Source: Lampris incognitus (Eukaryota; Chordata; Actinopteri; Lampriformes; Lampridae). Taken from it: a DNA stretch of 64,000 nucleotides. The notes beneath the pieces are model-generated. The model searched no databases and was not told the origin of the DNA. It saw nothing but the letters and a program-made list of their open reading frames with translations. The stretch covers positions 22,512,373-22,576,372 of the forward strand of contig NC_079214.1 of NCBI RefSeq assembly GCF_029633865.1. The letters are read 5' to 3'. The position numbers and the translations under genes were made by a program. Every line of letters begins with the position of its first letter. Position 1 is the first letter of the stretch. Below, in pieces: positions 21,723 to 35,999 of the stretch.

Positions 21723-22980
21723 ATTCAGTCAGTTTTCACCTGCCACATACAAACAAATACATGTAACTTAGGTGTATGAACACTACTAAAACAAAGTTTA
21801 CTTTGCTTCACCAGCGTCATATTACCATTATTTATCTTACATAGCCACAAATAGATACATTACCTAGTTGCTATGCAACAGCTGTATTTTGTCCACATGA
21901 GGCCGCTAAAATCAACACAAGATGAAAGTTCCTCGTAGCCACTTTAACTAATCATATTAACATATACATTAAAAGAACATGCTAACATTATGGGAAATTA
22001 TCTTACAATCTTCTCCAGAGTGAGACAAGAAGATAGATACCAGTTTCCTCTATATGTGTTTAGTAGAAAGCTATCTGGCTGCACGTTAGCCTAGCTTAGC
22101 ACAATGAATGGAAGTACACAGTACTGGTTATCCTTGGTTGTTGGCCAACTAAGAACTGTCCCAGAGTTTAAGCTAGGCTAATCAGTACCAGGGGTGTTGA
22201 AATGCTATATTTGTAAAAATCTGGGCAAATACACAATCGTGAGAGGCACAGAAACAGGTTTCCTGAAAGAAAAACGAAATAGCTGCTCATTTGGAAAGGT
22301 TATCATGTATTATTTTACTTCTGTTAGTGTACCAAATAAAATGGCACCAGTGAAGTTGTGTCACCTTGGGTGATATCGATATCTGGTCTGACCCATGGAC
22401 TAACTGGCTTTGGTCTAGTTAGTTTCTTAGTAATAATGCCCTTCTAATTTAAGGCTCACAATCACCTCACACAATGAAATAGTATGGGTATATTATACAT
22501 TTTCTGAATCTTTACAGTCCTGTGAGTATTCCAGTTTTTGTGTTTTGTGTCCCTGATATTCCTAGATGCCACAGGGCTAAAAGAAAGTATATAGTTTAGG
22601 CGAACATTGCAGAAAGATGTGTGTTATTGACGGGTTGAAGAGCTCAAGTGACCTCTATATTTGTGAGAAATATCCACAACAGGGCTTGAATGAAAGCTAA
22701 GAAGGTCCCCTTTAAAATGATACCAAAGACAATATTATAGAACATTGAAAAATGTCCTGACCATGAGGCTAAACCAGGACATGCACCAGCGTCTAAAATG
22801 CAATTTACTTTAGGGGGTGGTTAACTTCATGAGCTGATAACTGTGATACAGCTGCCACTCAGGAATGGTTATCATACCAAAATATCATCTACAGACATGG
22901 ATCCTTTCAAAAATTATAAGTAAGTTTTGCCACCTTGAGTGTACCGAAATAGGAAATTTTGGGCTCTGGCCCATGGACTA

Positions 22981-23218
22981 ATACCCAGCATCTCTCCTCT
23001 GCACCTGTCCAAACCATCTCAATCTTATCGTTTGCTTTGCCTCCAAACCGTCCAACCTCAGCTGTCCCTCTAATATACTCGTCCCTAATTCTGTCCTTCT
23101 TTGTCACACCAAACAAAAATCTTAGCATCTTCAACTCTGCCACCTCCAGCTCCGCCGCCTGTCTTTTCGTCAGTGCCACCGTCTCCAAACCAAAGGTTAC
23201 ACCAGCGTTGCTCTCCTT
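22981..23218 (-). mobile_element. RTE-like LINE 3' end, right half
   Basis: Continuation of 16487-16737 after the 6.2 kb insertion. The minus strand encodes METVALTKRQAAELEVAELK and further LINE sequence; similarity to the copy at 27.9-28.1 kb fades near 23195. Confidence 0.75.
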
Positions 23219-23697
23219 CTTCTGGAGGTGTTCACAACTGTTTGCTGAAATATTAGCCTATGAACTTGCTAACTTCATATATATTTAGTATATATGTTTT
23301 ATATATATATACACACACACATATATATATATAATTGCACCTGCATCCTCTCCATTCTGCATGTGCTCTAAGTGAAGTTGACTGTGGATGCTGATCTCAG
23401 ACCAGATCACAACTGTGACCCTAACCTCAACCTAAACCCTATCCTAACCTCAACCACCTGAAAATTACACCTGACCTAAACCCAGCCAAATAGTTAGCAT
23501 GCATATCTTCAGAACCTTAATGTACACAAGTCAAAGGACAGCCAGGGCCGGAGAGCTGAGTTCATTTATTATTTGTGGGATGTCAGTTCTTGCACCAAGT
23601 TTAAGCAGCATAGTTAGCCATGGGATAGAAATTAATAGGAAGGAGAATGAGAAAAGCAAGGAAATAGAGGCTGAATAAAAACTTGGCCTTGCATCTG

Positions 23698-23922
23698 CTA
23701 GTTGGCAGGCACATCCTTGTAGATGAGGTAGCCGTACAACTTTATGAAACTGACAGCCATAGTCCAGATAACATCGGCACGCTTGTTGAAGTCATCATAA
23801 TCGGCCAGCACCACAATGGTTGTCACGCCCATGACAATGACGACCTTAAGAACGAGAGTGCCTGTTGCCTCAAAAATTCTCATCAGGCCATCCGCATAAT
23901 GACGCCACAAGCTAGATACATG

Positions 23923-24020
<98 letters not shown>

Positions 24021-26384
24021 TACAAAATGTGTGACACATGACAAATGTGAGTGAAGAAAATAAGCACACCGAGAAATTGATTGTAATTTAAAGAAGCATA
24101 GGGATATAGCTCAATTAGAAAAATATACAAAACATTATGTTAAATGTTTTAAAGGTACAATGCTGAATATATTTAATTTTGTTAACTTGCTGACTGACAC
24201 CTGTGGTCTGGTAATTGCAATGCTGTTTGATTACTCTAAACCCCAGCGATCCATTCAAAATGAAACGGTCACCAGTGCTGTTGTGTGAGAAGCTTCTCCA
24301 CCACCGACCAAAAAACATGGTTGCACCTGGGCTTTAACTGCTGATGTTGTATGTACTGGCAAAGGTCTCTTGCGAGTTTGGTCTGCCATATCTACTTGTT
24401 AGCTGCAACAACTACTTCTTCTTCAAAATCACCTCTATACCCGCTTTTTCTTCTGCAGCTGCTCTTTCTATGGTGGAGTTGCTTTGGTGAAGATGTAAAA
24501 AGGCTGTTTCATTTTTCTCTGGAAAGGCCATGAACAACTACAAAAGCCTTCATCATTTAGATATTTTGAATTAAAGCATCAATCTAGACCCTTCTGGTTG
24601 CACTCTTTTTTTGGCAGGAGTCATTTCTAAACTGCTTGTCCACCACAACACCAGAAAACAGCATTTGTTCCTCACTGGTGGACCAACCACTGCTGGGTGA
24701 TGTAAAACACAACTACCTTTGTGGTGCTGGGGATCCCCCCCCCCCACACACACACACACACCTTTTTCTCCCCAATTGTATCCGGCCAATTACCCCACTC
24801 TTCCGAGCCGTCCCGGTCGCTACTCCACCCCATCTGCCGATCCGGGGAGGGCTGCAGAGTACCACATGCCTCCTCTGATACATGTGGAGTCACCAGCCGC
24901 TTCTTTTCACCTGACAGTGAGGAGTTTCACCAGGGGGACATAGCACGTGGGAGGATCATGCTATTCCCTCCAGTTCCCCCTCCCCTGAGAACAGGCGCCC
25001 CAACCAACCAGAGGTGGCGCTAGTGCAGCGACCAGGACGCATACCTACATCTGGCTTCCCACCCGCAGACATGGCCAATTGTGTTTGTAGGGACGCCTGA
25101 CCAAGCCGGAGGTAACACCGGGATTCGAACTGGCGATCGTCTATTCCGTTGGTAGGCAACGGAATAGACGCTACCCAGATGCCCCAGTGCTGGGGATTTT
25201 ATTTGTGCAAATGTCACCACAGACACACATTTGTATCTCTCCATATCACTGCAGATGCAAAGGCTTTCATCAGTGGCCAATAGGCTGAATCATCACTGTG
25301 TCATCTCATTCAGTGAAAGATGGTAATTTAACGGATATTGAATGAATTGAGAATTTTTGATGCTGCCAATTTAAGTATTGTTGTGCATAGGCCAGCAATA
25401 GAGATTCTAAAAAAGAAAATTGGTGTACTTGTAAATCTTCATCTTCAAGATGAAATACAGACTATTTGGGTATGCAGTTAATAAAAGCCTTCTCTTCCAG
25501 AAAGATGGAAAAAAATCTTATTTACTAATCTTAATTGTATTTGATAATGCGATGTGAAAGGCAAATACCTTTTTGCATGAACTCCAACAACGGGATTCTC
25601 CATCTTGCATTTGCATCCAATTTCCTCAATCTTGATCCTCACATTCTCTCCAAACGACACAACCTGCAGTGTTAACTAACAGCTTTAGTTGAGGATTTAC
25701 TCACCTCCTACAATGCATAGTTTATTTATTCAAGATAGGTGGCTGAGAGTTTGAGAGTTAAAGTATTGACCAATGGTCACTACTTATGTATCTTAAACAT
25801 ACCTCTATATAGACGTATGCATAAGACTAAAGTACAAGGTTCTCACCAAAAATAATAAAACAAAATTATCCTAAATTCATTAGGCTCTCTTTACTGTTAC
25901 TGTGAGGCCTAAAAATGGGGTGAGGCTACTTGATAACTTTTTTGCTGTTTGACTCACGCTTGATAAAAAGGCCGAGGCTCCCAAATCCTCTGCAACAGAA
26001 AGCTGAGCTACTATCAATCCGACTTTAGCGCTAAAAAAGAGGAAACAAAGAATTCAAACATATCAACCAGGTGCTGAGGGGCTGAAGATGAGGGATGCTG
26101 TTTTGACAGTGTCAATCTGTGAATGGCTTAAAGTGTTTAGCTTACAGTGGTATATTTTCCTGCTCGCCGTCCACCTGGTGCTTGATGTCCAAACACTGTT
26201 GCTTGAGATCCTAAACAAGAAAGTTCAGATGGACAGTCTCCAATGTGCACACACATTCACACGTACAAATATATGCAAGCAAGTGTTCTTTGCAGTATGT
26301 ACCATTACTATGTTGCTATACGCCTTTTCTAAGATATGTGACATCTCCAACTGTTGATTTTGCTGTAAAGGAAATGCGCGCGCG

Positions 26385-26460
<76 letters not shown>

Positions 26461-29400
26461 CTTTAAAATCTGGCCCGTTCAGCAATTTATGACAAGCATT
26501 TAAACATGTTTGATGTGTTAATGACATGATGTTAAAAATCCACAGTGCCACCTCTTATACTCCTGTGCTGAACGAAGGTTTTAGCACTAACGTATAGCAT
26601 GCTCCGATGTATAGAAGGTGATAGGGACTGTGCAGACATGTCATTGTGGATCTCAAATGGGCTCCTACTGCCATTGACGTTTTTGCTGATTTGGCCCACA
26701 ATGTCCCCACCAGGATCAGCAGTGAATTCTGGTGTCCCAGAGCATCCCCCTCAGCATCTCAGCTTCCCCCTCAGTTGAATCTCTACATACTAACCGGACT
26801 GTGAAGTGAGCAAAGAAGATCATCTCCGACCCCTCACATCCTGCTCATCACCTCTTCCAGCTCCTTCCCTCAGGGAGGTGCTACAGGTCACTGTCCACTA
26901 AGATTATGCACTTCACAAACAGTTTTTTACCCCTAGCCATAAGGACTCTGAATTCCTCCCTATAGTCCCCTCCTCACACACCATTGGCATAAATACCACC
27001 ATTCACCTAATTGTCATGTGTGATATGTTTATTTCTGTTATTGTGTAACTGTATTGTTTGTGATAATATGCGTGTCTGTTGTTGTCCATGTATGTATTGT
27101 GCTGCAGAGTTTAAAGTGTACCCAAAACAAATTCCACCGGCCTTGGTCGTGTGACTAATAAAAAACTCTAATCTAATCTAATCTGCCCAACCTGCCCAAT
27201 TAGGAGCCCAGTCTTTTCTCTTCAACTAGAGTCACAGGCTACTCCGCTCTGCCTCCCCTGATGCATCCTTGATGGTCTGGCATAGGGCTTGTCCATCGAT
27301 CCCCATGTCATTCAGCAGCCTTATGGTTGATGTTGCCACAAAGCCCTGGCATCTGACCTCGACTGAGCAGACCATTGCTCTCCAGCCTCGTTCCTCTGCC
27401 TCCACTGCAAGCTCGATGTATCGGAGCTTCCTTCTCTCGAAAACTTCATGCAACGCATCTTCCCATGGTATGGTGAGTTCCACAAAGTAGACAGATCACA
27501 GAGAGTTGCACCACAGTACCAGATATGGCCTCAAAATGGTAGTGACTATCTCCAATTGAACTCTGAGATGTTGGCCCAGGTCCACCAGCATTTCCCAGTC
27601 TCTGGGAAGGACAAGGGTCAGACACCTGGAAACAGCTGTCCAACCCTGGACCTGTTCTGATTATTTGTGCATGATTAAATTTGATACCTTTAATGCAGCT
27701 ATGAATAGGCTACTACTACTACTACTACTTTTGGATGCTCCCATTAGGGGTCGCCACAGTGGATTATCCATTTCCATTTCTTCCTGTCCTCTGCATCTTC
27801 TTCTGTTACACCAGCCACCTGCATGTCCTTCCTCACCACATCCATAAACCTCCTCTTTGGTCTTCCTTTTTTTCTCTTCCCTGGCAGCTCCATATTAAGC
27901 ATCCTTCTCCCAGTATACCCAGCATCTCTCCTCCACACATGTCCAAGCCATCTCAATCTTGCCTCTCTTGCTTTGTCTCCAGACCATCCAACCTGAGCTG
28001 TCCCTCTAATATAACCATTCCTAATCCTGTCCTTCTTCGTTACTCCCAATGAAAATCTTAGCATCTTCAACTCCGCCACCTCCAACTCTGCCTCCTGTCT
28101 TTTTGTCAGTGCCACTGTCTCCAAACCATATAACATCGCTGGTCTCACAACCATCTTGTAAACCTTCCCTTTAACTCTTGCTGGTACCCTTCTGTCACAA
28201 ATCACTCCTGACACTCTTCTCCACCCACTCCACCCTGCCTGCACTCTCTTCTTCACCTCTCTTCTGCACTCTCCGTTACATTGGACAGTTGACCTCAAGT
28301 ATTTAAACTCATAAACCCAGCCACTGAGGATGCACAAGCCAGTGCATTCTTAGTGCCGGTCACAAGCCCGAATAAATGGGAGGGGCATCCAACGTAAAAT
28401 CTTTGCTCAATCAAATATGCGGACCATAAATAAGATTTCGGCCATAAATAAGCTACTTTTGTTTTTAAGGTGTTGCGGATTGGGGGTGCATCAACCTGGT
28501 TGGGATGTAGAAGGGGGTGCATTGCCTAAAAGTTTGGGAACTGCTGCTCTATACATCCATAGAAGCCTGGAATTCCTTCTTTTTGGACTGTTGTGTCCAC
28601 ATGGTTGTTTCTCACTAGATAGTTGGTCAACCTTTGACCAATGATGCCTTAAGAAAATCTTACTTTCCACATTTTCAAGCCCTTGGCAGATGTTATTTTC
28701 CTCCAGCTGCAGGAACAGACCTGAAGCCTCTCCTTGGATGCTGTTGATGTGCAAGATTTTTGTTGAGCGCTTTCCGTCCTCATAGTCTTTTTCAGCCCTA
28801 GGTCTGTAACCATGTTACCTGTCCATGAGTCATCTTCCATCCCCGTTCTTGCAAACTCTAGGTATGTTTACTCTTTAGTTCTGTTCATAGCCATGGGTAG
28901 CTAAACCATGTCAGCCCCAAATGGGGTCTATTTCCTCCTGTCAGTTGTCTTTCCAAGCCGTCACATGGTCTTTCCCTTGTTGTCAGCCATTCTATCATAA
29001 CAGTCACTGGATAATTCCAGGTTGAATTAAATAAATATACAGGACATGATGTTAAAAATCCACAGTGCCACCTCTTATGCTTAGGAGACGTAAGCTTTAT
29101 CTTACCTGCTGTATGATCCCGTCCTTCTCTTCTATTTCTATTTCAGCCTTTATTATACAGTGCTAACAAATACAAATATCAAAACATTAGATTATAATTC
29201 ATCATGTCAATTGACCCATTAATTTATCATGTCAATTGACTTATTAAATGAAAGTTGTGAAATTAGCATTTTGGAAAAAGAAAAGTGGGAAGGGAGACAG
29301 TCCCTTACCTGAAGGGTCCTCAATGCAGCATTGAGGCTGTTAGTTTCATCTTCATCTTCATACTGTAACGTGCATGGATAAGAAGACCCGCTGGCTCGCG

Positions 29401-30835
29401 GGTCTGACCCTTTAGTCGAGCTGTTAGCGATGTCTCCTGCGGTGCGGGCGATACAGGTTCGCTTCCCGGCCGCGGCAGTTCCTGTGGTTGCGTTGTCCCC
29501 CGAATTCGCTACAATACCTTTGGCAAATGCAGACCATCAGCTAAGGGAAGATAAAATCAGAGTAAGAGTAGAATTTGTAAGGCCAGTACAGATATATTTT
29601 CAGTTTTTCTCAACTCCCTTAGAACCAAATTGCCAGTCAAGCAATAAGAAGTGGCTGTGTCACTTCGTATATGAATCAAGTTATTTTGGTCCAACTGTGG
29701 CTTTGGTACATCACTGGATATCCAGATTCTATCATCTGTATGCAGGCCATCTGATTGCAGTGAGAGATGAGAGCAGGGAAACCAAAGAGAAGACACAGCA
29801 TTTGAGTTCTGAAAGGGTGGCAGGACCAGAAGTCAAACCTCAGCGTTCTTCCTGTCTTCCTGCTCATGCAAGGCTATCCGCTTGTTTTCCTGCAGAAAAC
29901 AAAATAAGTGGTCGAGTTGATAGGGATTAATAGCAGACATCTTGATGATAATTAAGTAAAACGTACATCACTAAATGAAACATTCTTGGACAATATTATG
30001 GAGGGACAGTGATATCTATGATTTTATCTAATTACTAGCATTAGATATCCTAAGTAGGAGGCACTGAAGAAACGTGAAAAGAAAGGTGAGGATATTGCTG
30101 GACACCCACTAGTTTTTCCAGCCGATCGTCTTTGATGCTCTTCAGAAACTGCTCCTTAGCTAAACATTCCTTCAAATATGAAAGCTCACTGTTACAGATG
30201 GACTGCTCAAATTTTTTAAGGCTGGGGACAAATAATACTTGGTTTATAAATTCTGATGATTTGTTTAACAGCTAGAAGCAGGCCCAACAAGATTTGCTTG
30301 CAACTCTTATCTGCATGTTAATTGAAAATGGTTGAACAAAGACAAGAGAGACTATGATGACGTGAAACTCTTTCAGACATGAAATCATCTGTCTTGCATG
30401 CAGATGAGATTATAGCTAAGTAACATTTGATGTTCAGATGATATGAGCACGCATTGCTTGGGGAAAGAGAGATCTAGTATTAAGGTCTGTTACTTTTTCA
30501 CTTTGTTCTGGAGACTAATTTGCTTTGAGTACGGCTCAGAGATTTCATTTTCAGCCCTTTCCAGCAAGAGATGCAGGAAAGCATTGTGCTCCCCCAGCTG
30601 TTTCTGGCTGTACTCCAACTGTCTGATTTTTTTCACACATTTCTTCGATATCCCTGCACACATACATACACAGACACATAAACATGTTGAGAAAACATAA
30701 TCTGTCAAAGAAGAACAATATTCAACATTCAAATCACTCAAAGATAAGCACTCATAGATATCTAATTTCATGTCTATTGCAACCAAACACAAGGCCCACT
30801 TACATTTTGTCGTGTTCTTCTGTATCGTTGCTCCT
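23698..30835 (-). CDS. Unrecognised coiled-coil protein, two C-terminal helices
   Basis: Eight exons on the minus strand: 30804-30835, 30494-30653, 30110-30221, 29309-29362, 26146-26210, 25958-26030, 25569-25663, 23698-23911. Every border is GT-AG and all phases fit, giving one frame of about 265 residues up to a TAG stop; the start lies further upstream and was not found. The first part is heptad-like (KKCVKKIRQLEYSQKQLGEH, later FEQSICNSELSYLKECLAKE and LNAALRTLQDLKQQ). The last exon holds two hydrophobic helices (TLVLKVVIVMGVTTIVVLA and VIWTMAVSFIKLYGYLIY) and ends KDVPAN. I do not recognise the family; a tail-anchored coiled-coil membrane protein is the safe description. Introns contain SINE and LINE insertions. 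The first 32-base exon is the least certain. Confidence 0.7.
23925..24017. repeat. (CA)46 microsatellite beside a splice acceptor
   Basis: Uninterrupted CA repeat on the plus strand. On the minus strand it is (TG)n ending about 11 bases upstream of the acceptor of the last exon (23912-23913) of the coiled-coil gene. Long (UG)n tracts at this position are known to affect exon inclusion in other genes, for example CFTR. Confidence 0.95.
24734..25190 (-). mobile_element. tRNA-derived SINE, type 2
   Basis: On the minus strand, the head reads GGTAGCGTCTATTCCGTTGC-like near 25180-25150, with the B-box-like GTTCGAATCCCGG near 25123. The body with CTCCTCACTGTCAGGTGAAA lies around 24915 and the end is CAATTGGGGAGAAAAAGG near 24767. 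Same family as 50335-50770 and 59122-59568. Lies in the last intron of the coiled-coil gene. Confidence 0.85.
26378..26456. repeat. (GC)n(CA)n microsatellite
   Basis: Alternating GC followed by CA repeats, a compound purine-pyrimidine tract that can adopt Z-DNA. It lies in an intron of the coiled-coil gene, about 170 bases upstream (in gene sense) of the exon at 26146-26210. Confidence 0.95.
26522..26557 (+). repeat. 36 bp direct repeat, left copy
   Basis: GACATGATGTTAAAAATCCA and the next 16 bases recur exactly at 29043-29078. The pair brackets the LINE cluster 26558-29042. Confidence 0.85.
26690..27186 (+). mobile_element. Rex1-like LINE 3' fragment
   Basis: Plus-strand translation gives IISDPSHPAHHLFQLLPSG and later IMHFTNSFLPLAIRTLNS, the conserved C-terminal end of Rex1-type non-LTR elements. 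The tail is AATAAAAAACTC followed by four TAATC-like repeats ending near 27186. The copy is 5'-truncated. Confidence 0.6.
27200..27660 (-). mobile_element. LINE reverse-transcriptase C-terminal fragment
   Basis: Minus strand reads MELTIPWEDALHEVFERRKL, GWRAMVCSVEVRCQGFVATS and STIRLLNDMGIDGQA, a stretch commonly seen at the end of fish LINE polyproteins. Stop after SGEAERSSL. The clade was not settled. Confidence 0.55.
27672..28345 (-). mobile_element. RTE-like LINE 3' part
   Basis: A minus-strand open stretch of 197 codons contains VYKMVVRPAMLYGLETVALT, KMLRFSLGVTKKDRIRNGYI and GRPKRRFMDVVRKDMQV, and ends IIHCGDP. This is a typical LINE C-terminus. The 3' end leads into (AGT)n at 27709-27730. 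It contains the unoccupied equivalent of the target site (27910-27935) used by the large transposon at 16.7 kb. Confidence 0.75.
28350..29042. other. Intronic sequence, right of LINE cluster
   Basis: No recognisable element or gene. It lies within the intron between exons 29309-29362 and 26146-26210 of the coiled-coil gene and ends at the right copy of the 36 bp direct repeat. Confidence 0.4.
29043..29078 (+). repeat. 36 bp direct repeat, right copy
   Basis: Exact match to 26522-26557, same orientation, 2.5 kb apart. Too long for a usual LINE target duplication; see the finding. Confidence 0.85.
29364..29513 (+). mobile_element. TG...CA unit with internal tRNA-like promoter, copy 1
   Basis: A 150 bp unit starting TGTAACGTGCATGG and ending GAATTCGCTACA, flanked by exact 4 bp duplications ATAC (29360-29363 and 29514-29517). 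The middle is tRNA-like: GTTAGCGATGTCTCC as an A-box-like part and GGTTCGCTTCCCGG as a B-box-like part. TG...CA ends with a 4 bp duplication are LTR-like, and the internal pol III-type promoter is SINE-like. A second copy in the opposite orientation is at 57702-57857. It abuts the acceptor of an exon of the coiled-coil gene. Confidence 0.7.
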
Positions 30836-31355
30836 CTGAGTTGGAATAATTAAGATTTTTTTTGTTTTTGTAGCATTACAAAGCTAAATTTGCATCACAC
30901 CTCAGTCTGATGACAAAAGCTCTGCTGTTTGATTTGAATGTACATGTTATGACAACGGTTGCTATATTCTGGTGATAGAACATTTAGAACACACGGGCAA
31001 ATTCTAAATCCTTGATGGATGGATGGATTGCATTTACGTATATAGCGATTTTCTAGCTGCAACAGCCATTCAAAGCACTTTATGACCAAGATCATTGGGC
31101 TACAGTAAAATGAAAAACAGCCAAGTGAGATAATGTTTTAAATTACAACCCATATATAACACAAAAATAATTAAATGCCTTATGAGTAAAATTGATGTAA
31201 TTGAACAATTCCGGGCGGTAATTAAATTACTTAGTGAAATATGAGTAAAATAGGGGATTTTCTATATCTCTAGTTTACCCCCTTTTCATTATAATGTGCT
31301 GTTAAATATAATCTAAATCAAACACTGTATGGGATAAATTCACAAATCACATTGT

Positions 31356-31562
31356 ACCAAATACAAGTATTATGAATCCTTTGTGGCACAGCAATAAATA
31401 GTAATTAGCTCTTCACCTTAAATATAAGGTAAAATGTCCTGCTGTGTAACAAAACCATAGTAAAGATGACACAACATTCAATATTCACCTTACATTGAAG
31501 TTTAACCGCTAATTCTTATTCATCACTATAGCACAAAGGATTCAAAATACTTGTGTTGGGTC
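31356..31562. mobile_element. Small inverted-repeat element (MITE-like)
   Basis: Arms of about 53 bp, 31356-31409 and 31509-31562, pair as inverted repeats (CAAGTATTATGAATCCTTTG against the reverse complement of CAAAGGATTCAAAATACTTG). The spacer is AT-rich and non-coding. It lies between the coiled-coil gene and PSMA4. Confidence 0.6.
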
Positions 31563-31569
31563 ATTGCAC

Positions 31570-32288
31570 CAAACACGTGTAATTTGAATCGTTTGTGTGA
31601 AAAGGGATATCAGACTTTGCATCTGACCCAGTGAGCCGCCATCCGGGACAATACAGACGTTCATTGTGGGTAGTTGGCACGGTCATCCTAAGCAGCAGGA
31701 GGCGCTGCAATTTGATTCTTCGACACGATACTATCCCTGTGTGTGCGTTGGGCAACAGCAAACTGAAAGTGGAGTCCTCAGCCTGAGAGAGATATATTAA
31801 CGTAACAAGTTATTTTTTGTAATCCTTATCGTCATTATTGTTGTATTTTACTGTCATATGAAGGGATAAGTTCAATGGGATATTGTACTGTTCAGAAATT
31901 GGTTTCTTTATTCATTTTTTTAACTAGCTACCATGCTAACAAGCTAGCATGCACAGATATTGCAGATTCATCCCCTTTGCGGTAGTGGACGTTTTGACTC
32001 TTTTTAAGGAAGGTTGTAATACAAACCAATGAATTATTACGGAATAGCGTGTTATTTTGTAGGTAATGCTACATGATCCCGATTTAATCTCTTACACTTG
32101 CTCCCCAGTTTATGTGTTTGTAAAACCAGATCTAGGATGTGAGATGTGTGCAGTAGCAAACCAATCTGTTAAGTCGGTGCACTGAGTACCACTTAAACCA
32201 GCAGAAATGCCTGAACCGTGTTGTTGCCGGTTGTCCTACCGAGGCGTGTATTTAAAGTTTGTTGTTTGTATTATCTTTCATTTGGCAG
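31570..32288. other. PSMA4 upstream region
   Basis: Probable promoter and 5' non-coding exon of PSMA4, and possibly of the divergent coiled-coil gene, but neither start could be placed. A pyrimidine-rich stretch with TTGGCAG at 32282-32288 looks like the acceptor of the exon that carries the PSMA4 start codon. Confidence 0.4.
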
Positions 32289-32313
32289 GATTAAAATTAA
32301 AGTAAGGTGAACA

Positions 32314-35915
<3,602 letters not shown>

Positions 35916-35999
35916 GCTACGAGTTTGTTTTTTTCCCCACCAATTTTTACCAACGCTGTTAAGTGTATTGACTTTTTCATTAAAAAAAGAAACTGTTGG

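Larger units (their letters stand above)
16738..22980 (-). mobile_element. Academ-like DNA transposon with XPG-type nuclease
   Basis: A 6243 bp element. Both ends begin TAGTCCATGGGCCAGA reading inward, and the terminal inverted repeats run about 520 bp (16738 to about 17261, and about 22446 to 22980), differing mainly by a small indel near the tips. The flanks carry ATA on both sides (16735-16737, 22981-22983); the related empty site at 27.9 kb reads CCCAGTATACCCAGC with a single ATA, so a 3 bp target duplication is supported. Two long overlapping frames fill the interior. Long frames, 3 bp duplication and an XPG/FEN1-like domain fit the Academ superfamily as I know it; the superfamily assignment is inference. 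The copy looks nearly whole. Confidence 0.72.

Noticed and set aside
23683-24054. Plus-strand frame with a long Thr-His repeat
   Set aside because: It is the (CA)n tract read in frame and runs antisense to the last exon of the coiled-coil gene.
26378-26456. Possible regulatory Z-DNA element
   Set aside because: The repeat is real, but nothing in the sequence shows function; kept only as a microsatellite.
29430-29930. Open frame of 166 codons on the plus strand
   Set aside because: It begins inside the TG...CA unit and runs through non-coding intron sequence; no domain or composition suggests a protein.
30443-30700. Plus-strand 85-codon frame
   Set aside because: Antisense to an exon of the coiled-coil gene, whose minus-strand frame has heptad pattern and fits neighbouring exon phases.
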